Shown here: positions 17,993 to 26,799 of the stretch, piece by piece
Position numbering within the stretch: the first letter of the stretch is position 1
Layout: every line of letters starts with the position of its first letter
Origin: Pseudomonas chlororaphis subsp. chlororaphis
GTDB taxonomy: Bacteria; Pseudomonadota; Gammaproteobacteria; Pseudomonadales; Pseudomonadaceae
Length of the DNA: 64,000 nt
Reading direction: 5' to 3'
Assembly (NCBI RefSeq): GCF_003945765.1
Contig: NZ_CP027712.1
Coordinates: forward strand, 2,604,001 to 2,668,000
Program-made: the position numbers and the translations under genes
The notes under the pieces: model-generated
What the model saw: the letters and a program-made list of their open reading frames with translations, nothing else
Databases searched by the model: none
What the model was told of the DNA's origin: nothing

Positions 17993-18358
17993 TCAAGGCT
18001 GCCGGCGCCGCCACAACAGCCGCCCGTAGACCAGGGCGTTGATCAGCAGCACCAGCGCGCCGAGGCCCAGCTGGATCTGCGGCGTCAGCCCGGCCGGGTA
18101 GATCAGCGGGATCAGGTAGTGTTCGATGAAACCGTCGCCATACCCCTGCTGGCCGGCGCCGTGGCGCAGGCGGTTTTCCCACTCGGTCAGCGGGCAGGGC
18201 AGGTGGAATACTTCGACCGCCACGCCCCAGGTCGCGGCGGGCAGGTGCAGCCAGGCCAGGCGCGGCCACTTGAGCACCAGCAGGCCGCCGAAGAGTACGA
18301 ACAGGATAAAGGTCAGGTGCAGCGATACCAGGGCGTCAGCGGCGAAGCGGTAGAGCAT
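17993..18358 (-). CDS. DUF2784 small integral membrane protein
   Basis: A 121-residue inner-membrane protein with about three to four hydrophobic segments (SLHLTFILFVLFGGLLVL, LHLPAATWGVAVEVF, IQLGLGALVLLINALVYGRLLW) and the family's conserved CPLTEWENRLR segment. It matches the DUF2784 pattern; the role of that family is unknown. It lies 36 bases downstream of pcs on the same strand and may be co-transcribed with it. Confidence 0.85.
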   Translation of the reverse strand: MLYRFAADALVSLHLTFILFVLFGGLLVLKWPRLAWLHLPAATWGVAVEVFHLPCPLTEWENRLRHGAGQQGYGDGFIEHYLIPLIYPAGLTPQIQLGLGALVLLINALVYGRLLWRRRQP

Positions 18359-18394
18359 GTCGAGTCTCGTTGCGGTCAGGGATACAGCAGGGGT

Positions 18395-19114
18395 TCAGGT
18401 TCGCGCGCGGTCGAACCAGCCCAGCGCGGTGCGCCAGATACAGATGCCCAGGAAGTACGCCGACATGGCCAGCCACAAGCCCATCACCCAGGGGCCATTG
18501 TAGGGATGGTTGATCACCAGAGATAGGCTGCACAGCAGCCAGATGGCGGTCACCGCGATGTTCACCGGCATGAAGCGGCGCACGCGGAAGGGGTGGAGGA
18601 ATTTCATCCGGGTCAGGGTCAGCAGCGCCAGGACCACGATGCTCGACAGGCTCAGCCAGGGTGTCGGGGCAAGAATGTACAGCGCCAGGGCCACCACGTT
18701 CCAGGCCGCGGGAAAACCGACGAAATAGTTGTCCTTGCTCTTCATGTTGACGTTGCAGAAGCAGAACAGCGACGACACCAGGATCACCGAGGTCGCCAGC
18801 AGCGCGCTGTAGTCCGGCAGCGGGATGTAGCGATAGATGAACAGCGCCGGGATGAACACATAGGTCAGGTAGTCGATCACCAGGTCCAGCACCGAGCCGT
18901 CGAAATGCGGTAGCACCGACTGCACATTGACCTTGCGCGCCAGCGAGCCGTCGACCCCATCGACGATCAGCGCCACGCCCAGCCACAGCAGGCAGGCCTT
19001 GGGCTGGTTGTCGAACAGCGCCAGGGTGGCGAGAAAGGCCGTGACCACGCCGGTCGCGGTGAAACCATGGGCGCCCCAGGCTTTGAGACTGGCGATGTGT
19101 CGGGTCGTTATCAC
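18395..19114 (-). CDS. pcs: Phosphatidylcholine synthase
   Basis: This enzyme condenses CDP-diacylglycerol with choline to make phosphatidylcholine in the inner membrane. The chosen start is GTG 19114 (MITTRHIASLKAWGAHGFTATG), with GGAG eight bases upstream. It gives 239 residues, in line with other bacterial Pcs proteins; an in-frame start further upstream at 19261 would add an unlikely soluble tail. The CDP-alcohol phosphotransferase signature is visible as DGSLAR, then G-SVL-D-LVI-D after 12 residues. Several hydrophobic segments follow. Phosphatidylcholine synthesis by this route is known in Pseudomonas. Confidence 0.92.
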   Translation of the reverse strand: MITTRHIASLKAWGAHGFTATGVVTAFLATLALFDNQPKACLLWLGVALIVDGVDGSLARKVNVQSVLPHFDGSVLDLVIDYLTYVFIPALFIYRYIPLPDYSALLATSVILVSSLFCFCNVNMKSKDNYFVGFPAAWNVVALALYILAPTPWLSLSSIVVLALLTLTRMKFLHPFRVRRFMPVNIAVTAIWLLCSLSLVINHPYNGPWVMGLWLAMSAYFLGICIWRTALGWFDRART

Positions 19115-19415
19115 GGGCGTTCTCCAGGAAATGAAACCAGCCGTGCGACGCCCCATTGGAAGAAACGGGGGCTTATCGCCAAACCTGGCCAGATTGCATC
19201 TATCGACCGGGCAGGCGGCAATAAGGTTCACCCTTGCCCGTGTCTTTGTCAGGCCGCTCATGGACTTGCCCGCGTGCAGCAGGATGCCAAGCCCGTGGCG
19301 ACTTATAAGACTGTAGCCACAGTTGGCCGGGACGAGCCTTGGCGAAAGCGAATTCCTTCACGGCGCCGGGGAGGCAGGGTGCCCCCCCGGAGCGTTCACT
19401 CCCTGTATTGCGTGG
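19115..19415. other. Intergenic region between pcs and the FMN reductase gene
   Basis: This 301-base stretch lies upstream of pcs. It contains a GC-rich hairpin (CCGGGGAGGC..TGCCCCCCCGG, about 19366-19390) close to the end of the FMN reductase gene, possibly a terminator, though it lacks a T run. I see no convincing gene in it. The pcs promoter must lie here or the genes are co-transcribed. Confidence 0.4.
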
Positions 19416-20012
19416 CTACATTCCGTTGGCGAAGGGCACGGCGCGGATATCGATGCGCGAGCGCAGGTGCTTCAGCGCGCCGGCGTATTCGGCCAGGACT
19501 TCCAGGCTCCAGTCGGCGCGGGCACGCAGGTGGCGTTCTTCAGGCGTGGGCTCGGAATGCGCATTGAATACGCCTTCCACCTGGCGAACGATCAGCTGTT
19601 CTGGCAGGTAGCAGATCCGGCAGTTCTTGTAGCTGGAGGCCCGCAGCTCGGCGAGCGGGTAGGCACCACCGAGGCCGGCCGAGACCCCGACCAGCAACGC
19701 CGGCTTGTGCCCCAGCTCGGTGTGGCCGGCATACACGAAGAAATTCTTGATGGCCGGGCAGGCCATGCCGTTCCACTCCGGCGTCACCACCACCAGCGCG
19801 TCGGCCTGCAGCAAGGTGGCCGAGTACTGGCTCCAGGCGCTGTTCGAGTCCGGGCTTGGCCAGAGCGGCAAGGGCGAGCGCCCGAGGTCAAGCAACGTGA
19901 CCTGCTCGCAGAGTTTCAGCTGTTGCAGGCGTTGGCCCAGGTAATGGGCGACCTTGGCCGACTGGCTGCCGACTTGGCTGGAGCCGGCGAGCAGCGCGAT
20001 ATGCAGGCTCAT
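19416..20012 (-). CDS. NADPH-dependent FMN reductase-family protein
   Basis: This is a 198-residue flavodoxin-fold reductase starting at ATG 20012 (MSLHIALLAGSSQVGSQSAKVA). The phosphate-binding GSSQVGSQS loop and the flavin-contacting VVVTPEWNGMACPAIKNFFVY motif mark the family. The start overlaps the stop of the hydroxylase gene upstream (ATGA), so the two are translationally coupled. The reductase may supply reducing power or have a separate flavin/quinone role. Confidence 0.88.
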   Translation of the reverse strand: MSLHIALLAGSSQVGSQSAKVAHYLGQRLQQLKLCEQVTLLDLGRSPLPLWPSPDSNSAWSQYSATLLQADALVVVTPEWNGMACPAIKNFFVYAGHTELGHKPALLVGVSAGLGGAYPLAELRASSYKNCRICYLPEQLIVRQVEGVFNAHSEPTPEERHLRARADWSLEVLAEYAGALKHLRSRIDIRAVPFANGM

Positions 20013-20863
20013 TGCACCACCTCCTGCTTGGCTTCGGGACGCGCTGCGGGTTTGGGCGAACGCACCAGCGGCCAGAACAGTTCCTGCTGCCAGCTGATGG
20101 GGCGCAAGTCTTCGATGCCATAGGCGATGGGCCGGCGGCGAGTGATTTTCGCGGTGCCGAACAGCACGTCCCAGAAGAACAGCAGATTGCCGAAATTGCC
20201 TTTGTAATGGGTCACCCCGTCCTTGGCGTTCAGGCCGTGGTGGGCGGAGTGGGTGGAAGGGGTCGAGATGGTCCGCTCCAGCAGCCACATCAGCGGGCGC
20301 AGGGCCGGGATGCGATAGAGCCTGTCGTCCCAGGCGACGCTGCTGTGGGCGGCGAAGATCACCGTCATCTTGACGATCAGGTAGCCGTAGTAGACCGGCG
20401 CCAGGCCCAGGTAGATGAGCGCTCCGGAGAGCCAGATGCCCGGCATCAGCAGGTAATAGAAGCTGTTGTTGCGGTAGACGATGCGGATGCTCATGTACGG
20501 CGCCGAATGGTGCGCGCGGTGCAGCGCGTAGAGGAACGGCAGGCGGTGGGTCAGGCGATGCCACCAGTACTGGGTCATGTCATCGAGCAACAGGAACAGC
20601 GCCGCGCCCGCCACCCAGTGCAAGTCGCCCAGGCTGTTCTTCAGGGACGGCGCGAAGGTGTCGAGCAGCAGGGTGCTGAGGAACATCACCAGGGGGAAGG
20701 TGAGGCCCAGCAACAGCGAGGAACCGATGATCTCGATCAGCACATCGCGGCGCTGGCCCTTGGGCTGGCGAAAGCAGGTACAGGCGATTTCCAGGAGGAT
20801 GAAACCGAGGAAAATCCCGGCCACGACCAGGATTGGATTGTTGGCGAGCATTGTTGTATTCAT
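20009..20863 (-). CDS. Sterol desaturase/fatty acid hydroxylase family membrane di-iron protein
   Basis: A 284-residue integral membrane enzyme of the fatty-acid hydroxylase superfamily. The di-iron histidine boxes are visible in order: HRLTHR (HxxxH), HRAHHS (HxxHH) and HSAHHGLN. Hydrophobic segments occur near the N-terminus and between the first boxes. It probably hydroxylates or desaturates a lipid or isoprenoid substrate, which cannot be named from sequence. It is coupled to the FMN reductase gene and divergent from an AraC-type regulator. Confidence 0.9.
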   Translation of the reverse strand: MNTTMLANNPILVVAGIFLGFILLEIACTCFRQPKGQRRDVLIEIIGSSLLLGLTFPLVMFLSTLLLDTFAPSLKNSLGDLHWVAGAALFLLLDDMTQYWWHRLTHRLPFLYALHRAHHSAPYMSIRIVYRNNSFYYLLMPGIWLSGALIYLGLAPVYYGYLIVKMTVIFAAHSSVAWDDRLYRIPALRPLMWLLERTISTPSTHSAHHGLNAKDGVTHYKGNFGNLLFFWDVLFGTAKITRRRPIAYGIEDLRPISWQQELFWPLVRSPKPAARPEAKQEVVQ

Positions 20864-20932
20864 GGCAATCTCGAGTCAGGCCCGACATGGGCATTGCCCG
20901 AACAATAAGAAACCAAGAGCCGCCCGGACCCT

Positions 20933-21892
20933 ATGCGCGAACTGGACAAAAACACTGGCGAAGAGGCCAATCAACCGGTCCGCCGTTTTCACCGGGGCCA
21001 GCTCGGCCGGGTGCTGGAACGGGTCCTGCAACGCCAGACCCGCGGCGACCGCCAGGATTACAACCTGCTGGAACTGGAACAGTTGTGGCGCCTGGCGGCG
21101 GAGCGCGACCCGGCCATCGGCCTGCACCTGTTCGGCGAATTCACCCCCCAGGACCTGCACGTACTGGCCTACATCTGCCTGTACTGCCCGGACGTGCGCG
21201 GCGCCATGCAATGCTGGGCCGACTACGCCGCGCTGGCCTCGGACATGGACAGCCTGAAGCTGGTCAGCGACGGCGATCTGCTCGGCGTCGAACTGTGCAT
21301 CGACGCGCCCGCCAGGCTGACCCGCTACGTGGTCGAGCATTACTGCGTCATGGCCCTGACCCAGATGCGCCACGGCACCGGGCAACCCGTGCAACCGGTA
21401 CGCGCCTGCTTCAGCCATCCGCGCCCGGCGTACCACGCGCAATACCGCCAGTGGTTCGGCGACAACCTCGAATTCGATTGCCCGCACAACTGCCTGTACT
21501 ACGACCAGGCCACCTTGCGCCTGCCGCTGCTGACGCGCCACGCCGGCATGCAGGCGTTGTTGCGCAGCGAGCTGGACCGCCGCCTGGCCCAGCGCCTGCA
21601 ACTGGCCGGCTGGACCGGCAAGGTCGCGGCCTGCATGCGCGACAGCCTGGCCCGTGGCGTGGTGCCGAGCCTGGAGAACCAGGCCGAGGCGCTGTACCAG
21701 AGCCCGCGCACCTTGCGTCGGCGCCTGGAGGAGCAGGGCATGACCTTTCGCCAGTTGCTCGATCAGGTCCGCGCCGAGCTGGAGCAACAGCTGGAGTTTC
21801 TCGGCGAGAGCCGCGTCCAGGTGGCGGCCCAGCTGGGTTACGGTGATCTCGCGGCATACCTGCATGCGCGCAAGCGCTGGAAGCGCGACTGA
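20933..21892 (+). CDS. AraC-family transcriptional regulator (OruR-like architecture)
   Basis: A 319-residue regulator with an N-terminal arabinose-binding-like domain of the AraC type (about 20-200). The C-terminal HTH pair includes ENQAEALYQSPRTLRRRLEEQGMTFRQLLDQVR and VAAQLGYGDLAAYLHARKRWKRD. It is divergent from the hydroxylase/FMN reductase pair with a 69-base gap, so it probably controls that pair. The protein ends right after the second helix-turn-helix, a little short but complete. Confidence 0.88.
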   Translation: MRELDKNTGEEANQPVRRFHRGQLGRVLERVLQRQTRGDRQDYNLLELEQLWRLAAERDPAIGLHLFGEFTPQDLHVLAYICLYCPDVRGAMQCWADYAALASDMDSLKLVSDGDLLGVELCIDAPARLTRYVVEHYCVMALTQMRHGTGQPVQPVRACFSHPRPAYHAQYRQWFGDNLEFDCPHNCLYYDQATLRLPLLTRHAGMQALLRSELDRRLAQRLQLAGWTGKVAACMRDSLARGVVPSLENQAEALYQSPRTLRRRLEEQGMTFRQLLDQVRAELEQQLEFLGESRVQVAAQLGYGDLAAYLHARKRWKRD

Positions 21893-22027
21893 ATCCATCA
21901 GGCTCGCGGCATCACCGCAGGCGTTGCGCGGATTCCTTAAAGGAATCCACTGCATAAAAAACATGAATTTTATTTATCGAATTCGAGCCTGTAGCGTGGC
22001 CCCGTCCCTGACCGATGGAGCGCCCCA

Positions 22028-23269
22028 ATGTCCACCCCGCAGCCACTGTCTCCCGCCGAACGCTACTGGCAGCGCAACCTCGCGGTGTGCGCCCTGGGGG
22101 CGTTCACCACCATTGTCGCGATGACCCTGCTGCTGCCGTTCCTGCCGTTGTACGTCGAGCAACTGGGGGTCAGCGACCCGGCGGCCATCGTCCAGTGGTC
22201 CGGCGTGGCGTTTGGCGCGACCTTCCTGTCGGCGGCGATCACCGCGCCCTTGTGGGGCCGCCTGGGTGACCGCTATGGGCGCAAGCTGATGCTGATCCGT
22301 GCCAGCCTCGGCATGGCCGTGGCCATGTCGTTGATCGGCCTGGCGGAGAACGTCTGGCAGTTGGTGTTGCTGCGCCTGCTGGCGGGCTTGCTCGGCGGCT
22401 ATGCCTCGGGGGCGACCATCCTGGTCGCCACGCAAACCCCCAAGGCGCGCTCCGGCTGGGCCCTGGGCGTGCTGTCTTCGGGGATCATGGCCGGCAGCCT
22501 GGCCGGGCCGCTGGTGGGTGGCCTGCTGCCGCCGTTGATCGGCATCCGCAACACCTTCTTCATCGCCGGGGCGGTGATCTTCGTGACCTTCCTGGCCACC
22601 ACCTTTCTGCTGAAGGAGGCGCCGCGCGAGCCGCGCCCGGCCACGCAAAAGGGCCAGGCGCCGGACAACTCCTGGGCGTCGGTGCAGGACAAGAGGCCGG
22701 TGCTGAGTATGTTCGCGGTGGCCTGCCTGCTGATGTTCGCGACCATGTCCATCGAGCCGATCATCACCGTGTACCTGCAGGAACTGCGGGCGGAAAACGT
22801 CACCCTGATGGCGGGGCTGGTGATGTCCGCCGCGGCCCTGGGCAGCATTATTTCCGCGTCACAGTTGGGCAAACTGGCCGACCGTATCGGCCACTGGCGG
22901 GTGCTGACTGTGTGCCTGGCCGCCGCGGCCCTGCTGCTGATTCCCCAGGCGCTGGTCAGCGCGCCCTGGCAACTGGTGCTGCTGCGCTTTCTCATGGGCC
23001 TGGCGTTGGGCGGGCTGTTGCCTTGCATCTCCAGCATCATTCGCCATTCGGTGCCGGAAAACATCGCCGGGCGGATGCTCGGCTACTCGACCTCCAGCCA
23101 GTACGTCGGGCAGGTGCTCGGCCCCCTGGCCGGGGGCTTTCTCGGTGGGCACTTGGGCATGCGCACGGTGTTTGTCGGCACCTGCGGCGTCATGGCCTTG
23201 TGCGCCCTTGTCACCTGGTGGTTCGGTTCGCTGAAGCGGGCCGTGCCGCTGGCAGGTGAAGCGGGCTAG
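22028..23269 (+). CDS. MFS multidrug efflux transporter (MdtG-like)
   Basis: This is a 413-residue major facilitator protein with 12 predicted membrane segments. The loop 2-3 signature is GRLGDRYGRKLMLIRASLG. A second-half repeat (GKLADRIGHWRVLTVCL) and MdtG-like features such as GLLGGYASGATILVATQTPK are present. GGAG precedes ATG 22028. It converges with the TetR gene and their stop codons overlap. Drug efflux is the likely role; the substrate is unknown. Confidence 0.88.
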   Translation: MSTPQPLSPAERYWQRNLAVCALGAFTTIVAMTLLLPFLPLYVEQLGVSDPAAIVQWSGVAFGATFLSAAITAPLWGRLGDRYGRKLMLIRASLGMAVAMSLIGLAENVWQLVLLRLLAGLLGGYASGATILVATQTPKARSGWALGVLSSGIMAGSLAGPLVGGLLPPLIGIRNTFFIAGAVIFVTFLATTFLLKEAPREPRPATQKGQAPDNSWASVQDKRPVLSMFAVACLLMFATMSIEPIITVYLQELRAENVTLMAGLVMSAAALGSIISASQLGKLADRIGHWRVLTVCLAAAALLLIPQALVSAPWQLVLLRFLMGLALGGLLPCISSIIRHSVPENIAGRMLGYSTSSQYVGQVLGPLAGGFLGGHLGMRTVFVGTCGVMALCALVTWWFGSLKRAVPLAGEAG

Positions 23270-23892
23270 ACCGGGCCGGCGCCACGCCGCGCACTGCGCT
23301 CGACCATGGCGACGATGCTGTCGAACAGCTCGTCGCGGGCCTGCTCGCGGCTGATCTCTCCAGTGGCCGCGGCATGGGACAGCGCCTCGGCCGCCCCGAG
23401 CATCGCCCGCAGGCCAGCCGTTGCTATGGTCCCGGGCGCCGCGAAGGGGGCGAGGGCGGCGCGGCATTTTTCCAGGAAGATCAGCTCGTACTCCTCCTTG
23501 ATCCGCGCCAGTTCCGGCGAACTGGCCAGCGCGGCGATCACCCCCGGGATCTCGCGGCCTTGGGTCAACACACAATCGACGTAAGAGCCGGCGATGACCG
23601 CCGCGCGGCTGGCCAGGGTCGCTTCGCTGCGGTCCAGGGCGGCGTCCATCAGCAATGTCTGGCGGGCATCGAAGTCCTGGTACAGCGCCGCCAGCAATCC
23701 TGCGCGGGTGACGAAATGGTCATAGACCACCGGCTTGGTCACCCCGGCCTGTTCGGCGAGGCGGCCCAGGGTCAGGGCTTCGGTGCCTTCCGCGCCGATC
23801 AATTGCCAGGCCACTTCCAGCAACTGTTGCAGGCGCTCTTCGCGGGACAGGCGGCGACGGGGGGGTGAAGCCTCGGAGGGGGTGCTTGACAT
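23266..23892 (-). CDS. TetR-family transcriptional regulator
   Basis: A 208-residue repressor with an N-terminal HTH (about 15-65, EALTLGRLAEQAGVTKPVVYDHFVTRAGLLAALY) and a variable ligand-binding domain. It is divergent from the flavodoxin-fold oxidoreductase gene. The gap holds a strongly repeated, palindromic sequence, so the likely targets are its own promoter and that of the oxidoreductase. The convergent MFS gene could also be under its control. Confidence 0.9.
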   Translation of the reverse strand: MSSTPSEASPPRRRLSREERLQQLLEVAWQLIGAEGTEALTLGRLAEQAGVTKPVVYDHFVTRAGLLAALYQDFDARQTLLMDAALDRSEATLASRAAVIAGSYVDCVLTQGREIPGVIAALASSPELARIKEEYELIFLEKCRAALAPFAAPGTIATAGLRAMLGAAEALSHAAATGEISREQARDELFDSIVAMVERSARRGAGPV

Positions 23893-23899
23893 GCTTATA

Positions 23900-23938
23900 T
23901 ACCAAAAGTAACTTACTGTTCGTAACTTACCAAAAGTA
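23900..23938. promoter_or_regulatory. Double operator between tetR and the oxidoreductase gene
   Basis: GTAACTTAC, a palindrome with one central base, occurs at 23908-23916 and again at 23922-23930, 14 bases apart centre to centre. TACCAAAAGTA occurs at 23900-23910 and 23928-23938. The cluster starts eight bases upstream of the tetR start codon. It fits cooperative binding by two TetR dimers. Confidence 0.65.
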
Positions 23939-23996
23939 TATAGGGCCTGGTTGCCACCCTCAATCCAATTTGCCTCTATCGGCAGGAGTCTTCGCC

Positions 23997-24611
23997 ATGC
24001 ATGCGCTTATCGTTGTCGCCCACCATGATCCCCGCTCCCTCAGCCACAGCCTGGCGGCCCAGGTCGCCGAGGGGCTGGGGCCGTCCCACTCGTTCGAGAT
24101 CGCCGACCTGTTCGCCGAGGCGTTCGATCCACGCTTCAACATCGCCGACCACGCGGTCCATCGCCGGCAGGAACAGCCACCGGCCGACGTGCTGGCCGAG
24201 CAGGCGCGCATCGACCGCGCCGATGCGCTGGTGCTGGTCTATCCGGTGTATTGGTGGTCGATGCCGGCGCTGCTCAAGGGCTGGATCGACCGGGTGTTCG
24301 CCAACGGCTGGGCATTCGATTTCAACCTCGAAGCCAATCGCTTTGAGAAGAAACTCGGGCATCTGCGGGTGCATCTGCTTGGCGTCGGTGGGGCCGATGC
24401 CGGCACTTACGGGCGCCACGGCTACGAGACGGCGATGAAGACCCAGATCGACCACGGGATCTTCGACTACTGCGGGGCGCGGGTGCTGACCTCGGAGCTG
24501 CTGCTGGAATCGGAAAGCCAGGATCCGGCGCTGCATCTGCGCACGGCCCGGGCCATCGGTCGCGATCTGTTCAGTCGCGCCAGCACCGCCGCGGCGGTCC
24601 AGGCGGGATGA
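23997..24611 (+). CDS. NAD(P)H dehydrogenase (quinone), flavodoxin-fold
   Basis: This is a 204-residue NQO/MdaB-type oxidoreductase. ATG 23997 is preceded by CAGGAG and gives the family start MHALIVVAHHDPRSLSHSLA. The flavin/quinone site motif LVYPVYWWSMPALLKGWIDRVFANGWAF is present. The family performs two-electron reduction of quinones or other electrophiles. The divergent TetR gene and its repeated operator suggest induction by a toxic electrophile. The substrate is unknown. Confidence 0.9.
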   Translation: MHALIVVAHHDPRSLSHSLAAQVAEGLGPSHSFEIADLFAEAFDPRFNIADHAVHRRQEQPPADVLAEQARIDRADALVLVYPVYWWSMPALLKGWIDRVFANGWAFDFNLEANRFEKKLGHLRVHLLGVGGADAGTYGRHGYETAMKTQIDHGIFDYCGARVLTSELLLESESQDPALHLRTARAIGRDLFSRASTAAAVQAG

Positions 24612-24621
24612 GGGGATAAGG

Positions 24622-24647
24622 CTCCGCGACGTCCCGGTCGCGGAGCG
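24622..24647. terminator. GC-rich stem-loop between convergent genes
   Basis: GCTCCGCGAC (24622-24631) pairs perfectly with GTCGCGGAGC (24638-24647) around a six-base loop. It sits between the converging oxidoreductase and DUF2388 genes. There is no clear T run on either side, so termination is likely but not certain. Confidence 0.5.
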
Positions 24648-24664
24648 CAGGACGGCTTTGGCCG

Positions 24665-24982
24665 TCAGTGCCCGGCGGGCTGCGCCTGTTGAGTGAGGAT
24701 GGCCCTGGCCAGTTCTTCATCGCTGGCATTGAGGCCTGGGTTTTCCTGGCGGATTTTCTGCAGCACCGACTCCAGGTAGACGCCACGGATGGCGCCACCG
24801 CTGGCGACGAAGCTGGAGGCGTCGTCACGGGCGGGAATCACCATCTTGTCGTCCTTGAAGGTCGAGTACAGCGAGGCGGAAACCCCTGCGGAGGTGGCGA
24901 CATCACCCGCATCGACACGGGCCATGGCTGAACCTGCGGGCAGACAGAGCAACAACGAAGAAACGAGTAATAGGCGGCGCAT
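24665..24982 (-). CDS. DUF2388 small periplasmic protein
   Basis: A 105-residue exported protein. The start at ATG 24982 has GGAGG nine bases upstream and opens a signal peptide (MRRLLLVSSLLLCLPAGSAMA). The mature part (DAGDVATSAGVSASLYSTFKDDKMVIPARDDASSFVASGGAIRGVYLESVLQKIR) matches the Pseudomonas-typical DUF2388 family. Function unknown. Confidence 0.87.
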   Translation of the reverse strand: MRRLLLVSSLLLCLPAGSAMARVDAGDVATSAGVSASLYSTFKDDKMVIPARDDASSFVASGGAIRGVYLESVLQKIRQENPGLNASDEELARAILTQQAQPAGH

Positions 24983-25121
24983 GAGGGCGTCCTCCGACAG
25001 CATGAAGCGAAAAGGAAGTACTACACAATCTAGGATGCGCGACGCAGCCCAGGAGTTCCCCGGGCGCTCGCTGTGCCCGCTGGCCGGGTGTTTTGCAGGG
25101 GGTAGCCAGCAGCCCCCGGCA

Positions 25122-25144
25122 TTGCGCCGGGGGCCAGGGTCAAT
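25122..25144. terminator. GC-rich stem-loop after ppnN
   Basis: GCCCCCGGC (25122-25130) pairs with GCCGGGGGC (25136-25144), a perfect nine-base stem with a five-base loop. It lies seven bases beyond the ppnN stop codon. It lacks a T run but is well placed to end the transcript. Confidence 0.5.
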
Positions 25145-25150
25145 GGGTTG

Positions 25151-26524
25151 TCAGCTCACCACCCGGTAGCACGGCACATAGGCCGCGCCGCCCGGCAGTT
25201 TCATCCGGTGCTGCTGGACGAAGGATTTGAGCAGGTGATCCAGCGGCTGCATGATCGCGGTGTCGCCGTGGATTTCGTACGGGCCGTGCTTCTCGATCAG
25301 GCGGATGCCCTTGTCCTTGACGTTGCCGGCGACGATGCCGGAGAACGCGCGACGCAGGTTGGCCGCCAGCTCGTGGGACGGCAGTGCGCGGTCCAGTTGC
25401 AGGCTGGCCATGTTGGCGTGGGTCGGGTCGAACGGACGCTGGAAGCCTTCGTCGATTTTCAGCAGCCAGTTGAAGTGGAAGGCGTCGTTGCGTTCGCGGC
25501 GGAACTGCTTGACCTCCTTGAGCCCCTCGGTCATCTGCCGGGCGACCTCGGCCGGGTCGTCGATGATGATCTGGTACAGGCTGTGGGCCGCATCGCCCAG
25601 GGTCGCGCCGACGAAGGCGTGCAGTTGCTCCAGGTAGGGCGCGGCGCTTTTCGGCCCGGTGAGGATCACCGGGAACGGCAGCTCGCGGTTGTCCGGGTGC
25701 ATGAGGATACCCAGCAGGTACAGGAACTCCTCGGCGGTCCCTGCGCCGCCCGGGAAGATGATGATGCCGTGGCCGACGCGGACGAAGGCTTCCAGGCGCT
25801 TCTCGATGTCCGGCAGGATCACCAGTTCGTTGACGATCGGGTTCGGCGCCTCGGCGGCGATGATGCCCGGCTCGGTGAGCCCCAGGTAACGGCTGCCGCT
25901 CATGCGCTGCTTGGCATGGGCGATGGTCGCGCCCTTCATCGGGCCTTTCATCACGCCCGGGCCGCAGCCGGTGCAGACGTCCAGTTTGCGCAGGCCCAGC
26001 TCATGGCCGACCTTCTTGGTGTACTGGTATTCCTCGGTGCTGATCGAGTGGCCGCCCCAGCACACCACCATCTTCGGTTCCACGCCCGGGCGCAGGGTGC
26101 GGGCGTTGCGCAGCAGGTGGAAGACGTAGTCGGTGATGCCCTGGGAGCTTTCCAGGTCGATGCGCTGGCTGGCCAGTTCGCTTTCGGTGTAGACGATGTC
26201 GCGCAGGGCGCTGAACAGCATTTCCCGGGTGCTGGCGATCATCTCGCCATCGACGAAGGCATCGGCCGGGGCGTTCAGCAGTTCCAGGCGCACGCCGCGG
26301 TCCTGCTGGTGGATGCGGACTTCGAAATCCTTGTAGGCGTCGAGGATGGTCTTGGCGTTATCGACATGGGCGCCGGTGTTGAGGATGGCCAGGGCGCACT
26401 GGCGGAACAGGGCATAGATGCTGCCGGAACCGGCTTCGCTGAGTTGTTGCACTTCACGTTGGGACAAAGTCTCCAGGCTGCCTTTGGGGCTGACCGAAGC
26501 GTTGATGACGTGTCTTGAATGCAT
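25151..26524 (-). CDS. ppnN: Pyrimidine/purine nucleotide 5'-monophosphate nucleosidase PpnN (YgdH)
   Basis: This cytosolic enzyme of the LOG family cleaves nucleoside monophosphates to a base and ribose-5-phosphate. The start at ATG 26524 (MHSRHVINASVSPKGSLETLSQ) has AAGGA upstream and gives 457 residues, the usual size for PpnN. An upstream in-frame start at 26629 would add an unlikely Arg-rich tail. The catalytic/substrate loop FPGGAGTAEE is visible, together with CWGGHSIS, CTGCGPGVMKGPMKGA and the PpnN-specific N-terminal domain. E. coli PpnN is a (p)ppGpp target; that link is family knowledge, not visible here. Confidence 0.92.
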   Translation of the reverse strand: MHSRHVINASVSPKGSLETLSQREVQQLSEAGSGSIYALFRQCALAILNTGAHVDNAKTILDAYKDFEVRIHQQDRGVRLELLNAPADAFVDGEMIASTREMLFSALRDIVYTESELASQRIDLESSQGITDYVFHLLRNARTLRPGVEPKMVVCWGGHSISTEEYQYTKKVGHELGLRKLDVCTGCGPGVMKGPMKGATIAHAKQRMSGSRYLGLTEPGIIAAEAPNPIVNELVILPDIEKRLEAFVRVGHGIIIFPGGAGTAEEFLYLLGILMHPDNRELPFPVILTGPKSAAPYLEQLHAFVGATLGDAAHSLYQIIIDDPAEVARQMTEGLKEVKQFRRERNDAFHFNWLLKIDEGFQRPFDPTHANMASLQLDRALPSHELAANLRRAFSGIVAGNVKDKGIRLIEKHGPYEIHGDTAIMQPLDHLLKSFVQQHRMKLPGGAAYVPCYRVVS

Positions 26525-26799
26525 TCTGGATTCCTTGAAAGCGAGACCACCGGCCCATGCGGGCCCATGGCTTAAGAATAGTGAGCGGCGGGCGGGACGC
26601 CGGGAAAACATTCTCCCGGGCTTCACCACGCGAAGGCAAACGGGGCCACCGGAACGTGCGGCGCGTCCGCCACGCTACTTTCTCACAGCTGGTGGTCCGA
26701 AGCGAAAGCGGCGTGCATCGCCCTTGGCTATGCTCAGCCCAGTCACCCATAGGGCTGGGGAGCGCAACCCCAGGCCAACAGCATCGGACGGCGGCAACC

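Noticed and set aside
19323..19400. A rho-independent terminator at the GC-rich hairpin near 19366
   Set aside because: The stem is interrupted and no T run follows on either strand, so I list it only inside the intergenic note.
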